Shown here: piece by piece, positions 1 to 7,900 of the stretch | How the letters are laid out: every line of letters starts with the position of its first letter | How positions within the stretch are numbered: the first letter of the stretch is position 1 | Source of the DNA: an uncultured bacterium | Lineage (GTDB): Bacteria > Cyanobacteriota > Vampirovibrionia > Gastranaerophilales > Gastranaerophilaceae | NCBI GenBank assembly: GCA_900547585.1 | Contig: URHD01000082.1 | Coordinates: forward strand, 1-8,014 | Reading direction: 5' to 3' | DNA: 8,014 bases | Program-made: the position numbers and the translations under genes | Notes under the pieces: model-generated | What the model was told of the DNA's origin: nothing | Databases searched by the model: none | Seen by the model: only the letters and a program-made list of their open reading frames with translations

Positions 1-50
1 ATGGAGAAAAGGAGTGGAAGAGAAAGTATAAAGAGAATTGGCTACATGTA

Positions 51-56
51 TATAAT
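51..56 (+). promoter_or_regulatory. Candidate -10 box for leuC
   Basis: The hexamer TATAAT matches the sigma-70 -10 consensus exactly. Nothing close to TTGACA lies 16-18 bp upstream (the spot reads roughly ATAAAG), and the TG two bases before the box is one base off the extended -10 spacing. If it is used, transcription would start near 63 and leave a leader of about 115 nt before the leuC start. The region is so AT-rich that chance matches are expected, so this is only a candidate. Confidence 0.3.
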
Positions 57-80
57 GCCCAGATTTATCACTTTCTAAAC

Positions 81-95
81 ATATACAATGTATAT
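81..95. promoter_or_regulatory. Inverted repeat, possible operator upstream of leuC
   Basis: ATATACA, a single A, then TGTATAT form a perfect 7+1+7 inverted repeat. A related palindrome, TACATGTA, lies at 43-50, touching the candidate -10 box. The 9-mer ATGTATATA occurs at both places (46-54 and 88-96), exactly 42 bp apart, which is four helical turns. This could be a pair of repressor sites on one face of the DNA, but AT-rich spacers throw up such patterns by chance. Confidence 0.25.
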
Positions 96-168
96 ATTTT
101 ACATATCTTTACAAATAGCAAGAAAATCACAAATTTGGTAAGATAAATTCAGTAAATATAAAAAAGAC

Positions 169-172
169 GGGG
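169..172 (+). promoter_or_regulatory. Weak ribosome binding site of leuC
   Basis: GGGG sits 5 nt before the ATG at 178 and is the only purine-rich G run available to pair with the anti-Shine-Dalgarno sequence. The match is poor. No other in-frame start codon exists between the in-frame stop TAA at 139-141 and 178, so the start is fixed regardless. Confidence 0.4.
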
Positions 173-177
173 CAAAA

Positions 178-1425
178 ATGGGACAAACAATTGCAGAAAA
201 AATTATTTCACAACATGCGGGAAAAGAAGTAAAAGCCGGCGAGCTTTGCATAGCAAAAGTCGATGTCGCGGCTGTTCAGGACGGAACTGGGCCTTTAATG
301 GTTCAGGAATTCAAAAAATTGGGCAAAAAAACGCTCGCAAACCCGCAAAGAAGCATTCTTTTCATTGACCATGCCTCGCCGAGCCCCAGAAAAGAGCTTT
401 CTAACACACATCTTGTGTTAAGAGAGTTCGCAAAAGAGACCGGAGCAGTGCTTTCAGACACGGGAGCAGGAGTTTGCCACCAGAGGCTGGTCGAATCATT
501 TGTAAATCCCGGCGAAATCCTTGTAGGCGCTGATTCACACACTTGCACATCCGGTGCACTGGGCGCATTCTCAACAGGCATGGGTTCGACCGATGTAGCC
601 GTCGCAATGGCGCTCGGAAAAACCTGGCTTAAAGTTCCATCTACCTTCAAAATCGAAGTAAACGGCGAATTTCAAAAAGGTGTTTACGCAAAAGACCTTA
701 TTTTGTACTTAATCGGAGAAATTGGCGCAGACGGAGCGACTTACAGAGCATTGGAGTTTTGCGGTTCCACAATCGAAAACATGTCAATGGCTGAGCGCTT
801 TACACTCGCAAATATGGCTGTTGAGGCAGGAGCAAAGGCGGGATTGTTTGTTTCTGACGAAAAAACGAAAGAATATCTTGAAAAACAGGGCCGCGGTGAC
901 AAATTTACGGAAATAAAACCGGATGAAGACGCTGTTTATGAGCGTGTCATAAAGATTGACGCGTCAAAGCTTGAGCCAACAGTGTCATGCCCGCACACAG
1001 TCGATAATACAAAACCCGCAAAAGACTTAAAAGAGGTAAAAATTCATCAGGTCTTTATCGGAACCTGCACAAATGGACGGATTGAGGATTTGAGGATTGC
1101 GGCGGAAATTCTGAAAGGGAAAAAGGTAAATCCCGATGTACGCCTGATTGTGGTTCCGGCGTCCATGCAGGTTTATTTGCAGGCAATGGACGAAGGTTTG
1201 TTGAAAATATTTGTAGAAGCCGGAGGTCAAATCCTCGGACCTGGATGCGGGCCTTGTGTTGGCGTTCATGCCGGCACTTTAGGCGACGGCGAGGTTTGCC
1301 TTGCCACACAGAATAGAAATTTCCAGGGGAGAATGGGCAATACAAAAGGGTTCATTTACCTTTGTTCTCCGGCTACGGCAGCTGTTTCTGCAATCAACGG
1401 CTATATCACGGATCCTCGCAACTAA
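178..1425 (+). CDS. leuC: 3-isopropylmalate dehydratase large subunit (LeuC/HacA family)
   Basis: This is a complete 415-residue aconitase-superfamily large subunit. It should isomerise 2-isopropylmalate to 3-isopropylmalate in cytosolic leucine synthesis, acting with a separate small subunit (LeuD). The 4Fe-4S ligands are visible: Cys297 in GTCTNGR and Cys357 and Cys360 in GPGCGPCVG. Other family blocks are DHASPSP (64-70), GADSHTCTSGALGAFSTGMG (117-136) and TQNRNFQGRMG (377-387). Length and motifs fit the shorter HacA-type or archaeal-like LeuC rather than the roughly 465-residue enterobacterial form. The start at ATG 178 is the only in-frame one after a stop at 139-141. No leuD follows: the next gene is convergent and begins 2 bp past the stop, and the 177 bp upstream look non-coding, so this is probably a single-gene transcript. 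Substrate specificity in this family depends largely on the small subunit, so homoaconitase or another hydro-lyase such as dimethylmalate dehydratase cannot be excluded. The family call is secure; the exact substrate is inferred. Confidence 0.93.
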   Translation: MGQTIAEKIISQHAGKEVKAGELCIAKVDVAAVQDGTGPLMVQEFKKLGKKTLANPQRSILFIDHASPSPRKELSNTHLVLREFAKETGAVLSDTGAGVCHQRLVESFVNPGEILVGADSHTCTSGALGAFSTGMGSTDVAVAMALGKTWLKVPSTFKIEVNGEFQKGVYAKDLILYLIGEIGADGATYRALEFCGSTIENMSMAERFTLANMAVEAGAKAGLFVSDEKTKEYLEKQGRGDKFTEIKPDEDAVYERVIKIDASKLEPTVSCPHTVDNTKPAKDLKEVKIHQVFIGTCTNGRIEDLRIAAEILKGKKVNPDVRLIVVPASMQVYLQAMDEGLLKIFVEAGGQILGPGCGPCVGVHAGTLGDGEVCLATQNRNFQGRMGNTKGFIYLCSPATAAVSAINGYITDPRN

Positions 1426-1427
1426 TC

Positions 1428-1874
1428 TTATTTTTTTATAAAAGAACGGAAGAGTTTGAGCATATTTTGGAAAATTTCTTTGCCTTTTGGTGCTTCAACA
1501 GGATTGGAGTTGATTTTGACCAAATCCAACCCAGTATCAAAAGAGGCAAGCCCTTTATCAAAGCCAACTGCAAGAATTTTCCTTGAGCCGTCTTCTTTAA
1601 ACGTTGTTGTAATATAGCTTTCAGGATAAAGTTCTCTGACATTTAAGGCTTTACCGATTTTATGCGGATTATCCGTTGCAGATAATTCAGAAATTATTAT
1701 TGTTCCATTGTGTTTCAGGATTTGTTTTTTGGCTTTTCCGCCGCCGAGGTTTACATATTGGACAACAGAGCCTTTTGGCGTGGTTGTTCTGAATTCAGCG
1801 TATTTATTGTTCGGAGCGAACAGGGCTTTTTTCATTGCGCTTATATTATAGTTATGAAATCTTACAGGGTTCAT
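1428..1874 (-). CDS. Hypothetical protein, 148 residues
   Basis: I do not recognise this protein. The start at ATG 1872-1874 is supported by AGGA 8 nt upstream; a second ATG at codon 14 has no such site. The first 25 residues are polar and aromatic (RFHNYN), with no clear signal peptide or membrane helix. Residues 25-120 alternate short polar and hydrophobic runs (SVVQYVNLGG, NGTIIISE, SYITTTF, KILAVGF), suggesting a small beta-rich fold. The last 20 residues form a basic amphipathic helix (EIFQNMLKLF ending in IKK). There is no cysteine. It lies 95 bp downstream of the giant gene on the same strand and may share its transcript. Its stop is 2 bp from that of convergent leuC. The Shine-Dalgarno site and complete uninterrupted frame support a real gene. 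The overlapping plus-strand frame at 1362-1586 overlaps leuC and has low-complexity content, so I consider it a shadow. Confidence 0.75.
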   Translation of the reverse strand: MNPVRFHNYNISAMKKALFAPNNKYAEFRTTTPKGSVVQYVNLGGGKAKKQILKHNGTIIISELSATDNPHKIGKALNVRELYPESYITTTFKEDGSRKILAVGFDKGLASFDTGLDLVKINSNPVEAPKGKEIFQNMLKLFRSFIKK

Positions 1875-1882
1875 TTACAAGT

Positions 1883-1886
1883 TCCT
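1883..1886 (-). promoter_or_regulatory. Ribosome binding site deciding the start of the 148-residue gene
   Basis: On the minus strand AGGA lies 8 nt before ATG 1874, an ordinary Shine-Dalgarno spacing. The alternative ATG 13 codons later is preceded by TATAATATAAGCGCA, with no such site, so the longer reading is preferred. Confidence 0.6.
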
Positions 1887-1925
1887 AATTATTAATATGC
1901 ATAGTAAAAACACCTGAATAAGATA

Positions 1926-1954
1926 ATTTAACAATTAAGGAGAATTATTTACAA
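1926..1954 (-). promoter_or_regulatory. Possible promoter for the 148-residue gene
   Basis: Read on the minus strand, TTGTAA (1949-1954) and TTAAAT (1926-1931) are separated by 17 bp and each match the -35 and -10 consensus at 4 of 6 bases. A transcript from here would have a leader of about 45 nt. The 95-bp gap shows no GC-rich hairpin with a U-tract; the only stem is ATAATT/AATTAT with a 14-nt loop. Read-through from the giant gene is an equally good explanation for expression. Confidence 0.22.
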
Positions 1955-1969
1955 AGTTTTACATCCAAA

Positions 1970-4900
1970 TCAAAGATTGTACGAACCCTTAATATCTTTT
2001 CTGTTGTCTATCCTTGCAAAAACCTCTGTGCTGTAATCAATAACCGGCATGAATTTTTCTTCAAAGATTTTTGCAGCCTTAGCACGGTTTTCTGGCGTCC
2101 CGTTGAACTGCAAATCAAAGATTTTTTCCTGAATTGCGCTATATTTTTCTCTTACGGTCGGCATAAGAGCATTGTATTCTTCAAGGTTTTTTATTTTATC
2201 AATAGAATCCAAATCCGCTTTCCATTGCGCAAGCACATAGTCAAGACCGGCTTCATCATTGAGAATATCGAGGTTTTGCATTTTTTGCTGAAAATCTTCA
2301 ATACCCCAATCGATTTTATAACCGTTAATCTCTTTAAGGGAGCGAACATCAGAAAGATTCGACTCATCAAAGATGAATTTTCCGCCAACTTCTTTCAGAT
2401 TCGGCAATGAAGTTGCGTTTGAGTTTTTAAAATCAGCGTCACCTGTGATGTTAGAAACATTTGCAAGCAAATCGTTCTCTTTCACGCCCAATTCTGATAG
2501 CGTAAAGCCCCCGACATTGGGGTTGTAATGAGACAAAGAGAATGTTCCGTCCGGTTGTTTCGTTACGCTTATTTCCATTTTTTCAAAAATGGCGTCATAG
2601 TTCTTCTGAGCAGCATCATTTTGGAAAGTTGCCCTTAAATCATCATAAATCGGCTTTGATGCCAATGCTTTGTCTATTTTTTGCTTACAATCAGGCTGCG
2701 CGCTCAATCCATTTCTGGACATGTAATCGTTAATTACATTTATATAAGGAATCGGAACTGTAGCATTTTGCTGGCGTTTTTGTATTTCATATACGCTGCC
2801 GGGTGCTGTTTCTCTAACGCATACCTGCGTAAGCCCGTTTTCATCAACAAAAAAGTGCATTGCGCCCTGTTTCACGTAGGGTTCTGCGTTGAATGTCCTT
2901 ATGCACCAGTTTGTGCCATCAGAAAATGCCTTAACTTTATCGACATTTGCGTTGTAATCGGGCGAACTCGAGTCGGTTTGGGGCACGGTGTACCATTTGC
3001 CCTTGATTCCGTCAACATCAACAGCTTCAACATTGCTGCCATTCATTGCTTTTTCCCTTATTCTTTGCGAATAGAGGTTTGAAAAGGAGGTGTTGCTGCT
3101 GTTTGCCGCAGAACCGAGGATTTCTTTCACAAGCGTTTTATCAAGCTGCGGCGGGATATCAGCGTTTTCAGGAAGCAGGTCTTTTGTAATAAAATCAGCA
3201 ACAATGATTTTTGCGTAAATATTTTCTTTCAAATCCGGCTCGTTATCCATAAAATCGAACCATTCTTTGAGCATTTTGTCCCTGTGTTCGTTAGCTTTGG
3301 AATAAGTTCTGGACTGGTAATCACCGTTTTTGATTGAATCGTACTGATTTTGTGCCCAATCACGTGTTGCAGCTTCATTTCGCCAGATTTTGTCATCCGG
3401 ATTGTATTTGTCAATGACAATTCGTTCAAAACCCTTTATATTCTGCCTTGAACGCAAACCGGAAACGACTTTTGCTTTTTGAGGAACGCCGTCTGCTTCT
3501 TTTACGATTTTTGCGTCAAGTTTTGCGTTGATTGCCTCGATATCAATGCCTTTTGTCTGCAAATCGCTTCTGACATCCAAAGAAAGCCCCTGAATCATGC
3601 CTTTTATCTGCTTTTTCACCTTGGAATTGAACTTAACAGCAACATCTGCACCTGAAATATTGTTCAAAACAGCGAGATTTTTTTCAAGGAGCGGATTCAA
3701 GCCGGTATTTTGCAAAGCCATGAAATCATCAACGATTTTGGGGTTATATTCGCCGGAAATCTTCGCAGAATTGATAATATCGCCGATTTTGTTCTTTTGA
3801 ACGCCGGATTTTGCGATTTCGAGCGCTTTTGCCTGCAATGCAGCATCAACAACGCCCTCAGTCGATATTGCTTTCAAAACCGAGGCTGATTCTTTCTCGC
3901 TAAAGCCGTTTGCCTCAAACAGAGCAAACACATCTTTCTGATCAGCCGACATATTGTCAGAAAGGGATTTTTGAGCTGATTTTGCCGGAGCGGCTGCTTT
4001 TTCGGCATCCAGTTTTTGCTGCGTTTTGGACAAAAATGCCGCTGTATTAATATCCATACCCTCATTCAGCATTTTCACAACAAAAGGCGAAGTTTTCGGG
4101 TTCTGGAGCAGGTTTGTATAGCGTTTGACCTTGTTTGTATCGACTTTGCCGTAATTTATACCATCTTTAAGCACCAGTGAGTCAAGAATGCCGCTCAAAC
4201 AGCTTTTATTCAGCCCATCAGTGCCCAGAACCTGCTCAATCAGGGGCTTATTATCTTTATTTGAGGCGGACAAAACCTGTGATATTTTATCTTTCGGAAA
4301 ATCACTTCGTGAGCACAAGTTTTTCGCGAGTTCAATATTATCAGCACTAGTTACCATCAAAATACGCGGAATCTGATTTTTCGGCACGTCATATTCATTT
4401 GAAAAACAGAGCTTATTTGCCAAATCAACATTAAATTCACGGGTATTTAATAAAATCCTGAAAATTTCATCCGGATTGGCATTAATTTCCTTATCAAAAA
4501 ACAGTTTCATAGCGAGTTTTTTATTTTCCGGAATGCAAGCAGCAAGCGCCTGCACTGTCTGCTGGCTGGAATCAGAAATCGGATGTTCACGCAAAACAGC
4601 GCTGAATTCATCCAAAGTAAGATTGTTAGAAGCCGCTTTTGCGCAGGAATAAGCATCTTTAAACTTATTACCCGCAGTAATCAGGTCGATTTTTGCCTTA
4701 AACGTTTCAAAATCAACCGGGTTCCAGGAAGAAAGTTCTTTATAAACACGGGACGGGTTTTCAAAGCCTTTTGATTGCATATAATCGACCATTTTCAAAT
4801 GAGAAACGGCATTTTTATCAGCAAGCACAGAATAAGCATTATCAGTCAGGCTAAGATTGTTCTTTTCAACGTAATCAAGCGTTGCAAGTGCGTTCTTGAA

Positions 4901-7900
4901 TGAAAAATCCGGGTTACGAACGGCCGCGCCGTAGACATAAAACGCATCAACGCCCTGTTTTTTGTGATAAGTTTTTATTTTTTCCATAAAGTCCGCTGCG
5001 CCCCTATAATCACCGTTTTTAACATCCAGAAATTCTGTGGCCTGAGTGGAATATTCCAGAGCATTTGTGCCTTTCATTGCTTTTACGAGGTCGCGAAGCC
5101 CTGCATAATCGGTAATTCCCAATGTTTCGATTTCTCGCATATTAATATCGCATTTTCCGTAATCCGGTGAGTTGATAATATTGTACATTTCAGCGATTTC
5201 AGGGGCTTTCATTGGTGAACCGGATTGTGCAATGTAGCGCAGACCATCTTCTTTTGCCGCAGGGGACAATGTGTTTACGAATTTCTGAATTTCCGGCAAA
5301 TCTTTCCGTCCTGCCAGCTTTTCAAGATAATATGATGAAACATTTTCACCGGATTCGGTCTTCAAATCCATCGGATATTTTTCCAGCATGTCAGAAATGG
5401 CCGACATTCTTGTCGAAAGAGTGTTTACACCATCGCTTTTAAGATTGAAATCAACAGAAAATTTCGAAAGCCGCTCAGTTTCGCTCACATAGCGCGCTAT
5501 TTGCGCATCTGAAACATTTCCGGTGTTAGCTATTTCGTTTATGCCCACCCTGTACTGTTGAGGAACCTGACTATTGATTTTTCCGGCAATATCAGCCATT
5601 TCACCGGTAAATTTCGCCAGATTGTCAGCATTAAACCAGGAAATTTCGGTTAAAGCATTAGAATCCAGCTTTCCATCGGGCGACATTTTTGCAAATAACG
5701 GCAATTTTTCAATTACTGCAGCGGGATTGCTGCTATTGTTAAGCACCTCTGCAAGCAATCCGACTTTTAACAAAGAAGCATCATCAGGAAATTTTACATA
5801 TTTTTCCAGCATGGAGATATTTTCTTTATTCATATATCTAAAAGCTTTCATCTCTGAAAAATCAGGATTTTTAAAGAGATTTGTAATTTCACTTCTGAAG
5901 CCCGCGTCCGAAAAATCCCATTCACCAGCCATTGTAAATTCTGACATAAATTTCATCCCAAGAGCCGCCATTCCAGCCTCTTTGTCATTCAAATCAATGG
6001 ATTTTATTTCCTCATCGGTGAAATTTAATGATTTCAAGACATTTTTAAACTCTTCCGGCGATGGAGCGGCTGTTTCGTTCAAACGGGGATTTTCAGGAGC
6101 TGATTTTGCACCTTTGAATGAGGGAATTCCGGCATCGGGCTGTTTTATCTGATTTATTTGGTCATTTTCAAGGATATTTTTAGCGTTGAATGGATTTGCA
6201 GGCGATTCTTTAACTGTTTTAGCCGAAGAATCAGCAGTTTCGGAAACTTTTGCAAAAATCCCGCCGATTAAGGCTTCCGGTGAATCTGCAATGTAATTTT
6301 TTCCATCAGAGGTGATTAATTCGTATTTGTTGTCCGCAGTTTTGTGAATTCTTGCTTTTTCGAGCCCTGCATTACGTAATGCAGCTTTAGCGGACGCGTT
6401 TGCGCGTCCGCCGATTATCATTGCCCCGAATTTATTTAACAATCTGCCCTGAGATTCGCCGGTTGCGTTGTTTTGGAGCACGCTCATAAAATCATGATCG
6501 GAAATTGCCAGCTCAAACAGCGTATCCGCGCCTATTTCAGCAGTAAAATCAGCTGCTTTTGAGCCTGAATTAAATGCTTTTTCAAGAATTTTAGGCGCAT
6601 AACCCGAACTTTTCAGCGCACCGGCGATTTTATTGCCGAGCGGGCCGGAAACATAAGCCCCGAAAAAGGCGTAAGGCAGGGATTCTTTTGCTGCTGCAAG
6701 AATTTGCGCGTTTTTCTCTTTTGTGAGCCCCGCATGGCTGGAAAACGCGTCAGCATAATCAATTGCAACTCCCTCGCCGACCCCGAACGACGTCAAGCCA
6801 AGCTTTGTGAGCTGAACTGCAGATTTTGTTCCCACGGTTTGCGCAAGCCGCGCTGTTCCTGACGCAGCTAGGTTCGAACCGCCTAGTAGCATCGTAGAAA
6901 CAACAATAGCACCAATTTTTACTCCGGCAGCACCCATTTTCTGGGTTTCGACCCAGCGCTGAACTGCTTCTTTCGCATTTTCACCGCCAAATGCCGCTTT
7001 ATAAGCATTTTGATAATCTTTTTCATGTTCAGCAAAGGATTTTGAACCCAGCTGAGCAGCAAAAGCGCTGTTTGTGCGTTCACTCAGCCCTTTCAGGGAT
7101 TTGAGCAGGTCTTCATTTGGCGGAAGTGAAGATTTTGAGGCTGCATTGCCAGAAATTTGAGAAATCACCTCTTTTTTAAGTTTTTCGTCGCCATTGCAAT
7201 AATCATTGATGATTTGGGCAAATTTTGACTTGAAATCTACATCAGGATAAGCAGATTCAGGAATATTTTGACCACTTTGCCTCAACAGCTCTAGCGCCTG
7301 CTCTTTTTTATGAATTTTTTCAAGTTCTTTTACACCGCCGGCAAGTTTTTCGGCTTTTTCTTTATAGATCGAAAGCTCAAGATAATTTTCGGACTTTTCT
7401 TTGAAATCCAGCATCTTTGCCGCGTCGAATTCCATCCCCCGCGCCTTTTCAAACTGATATTCAAAAGCACCTTTTTGCTTGGAATTCTTGATTTTTTGTG
7501 CATCCTGATATTCTTTTGAAAGCGCACCATGCAGCTCTTCAAAAGTCGTAATCGCCTTCCCGTCCCTTGAAAAATCCAGAAGATTTGCGGTTTTTTTCAT
7601 CCCGCTCCAGATTCTGTCCGTAATGGCGTAGCTCGCAGCATAGTCGGTTTCTGCCGCTTTTGCCTGCTGCATGGAATCAGCCAGATAATTCTTTGCAAAC
7701 TCTCTTGCCTCCCTTTCCTGACCGGCAGAGAGCTTCTTTTTTTCATGCTCAGGAGCCGGAGCAGATTTATTTATGCTCAAAAAATCGTCAAAAGTGCCGT
7801 TTGTTGCCGAATTCCAAATATTTCCGCTAAATCTATTATCCTCAGCCGGCAGCTCAACAAAATTTTTGAATTTAACCGCCTGCACAGAAGAGTTTGAAAG

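Noticed and set aside
88..141. Possible 17-codon leader peptide upstream of leuC
   Set aside because: It has only one leucine codon, no ribosome binding site and no terminator/antiterminator structure after it, so there is no support for leucine attenuation.
3..146. Open stretch in the third forward frame at the left edge
   Set aside because: The translation is dominated by Ile, Tyr and Asn as expected from AT-rich spacer, and lacks protein-like patterning. A short C-terminal tail of an upstream gene ending at 29-31 cannot be excluded but cannot be supported.
303..650. 115-codon minus-strand open frame within leuC
   Set aside because: It is antisense to conserved leuC motifs and shows no recognisable protein features.
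2681..3082. 133-codon plus-strand open frame
   Set aside because: It is antisense to the Trp/Cys domain of the giant gene, with Cys- and Ile-rich content typical of a reverse-complement shadow.
3086..3092. AAGGAGG on the plus strand
   Set aside because: It is a good Shine-Dalgarno match, but no start codon follows at proper spacing with a meaningful frame. It is antisense coding sequence of the giant gene.
5489..5500. 12-bp palindrome ATAGCGCGCTAT
   Set aside because: A perfect 12-bp palindrome is expected about twice by chance in a window this long, and nothing around it adds support.
5574..6152. 192-codon plus-strand open frame opposite the giant gene
   Set aside because: It lies wholly antisense to a well-supported long frame, its product is Ser/Phe/Ile-rich with no recognisable motif, and no Shine-Dalgarno site was evident. 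It is a shadow of the coding strand.
6871..6880. GGTTCGAACC, resembling a tRNA T-arm, with CTAGG/CCTAG arms around it
   Set aside because: No acceptor, D or anticodon stems surround it, and it encodes the Leu-Gly-Gly-Ser-Asn stretch of the hydrophobic module. It is most likely chance, neither a tRNA nor an attachment site.
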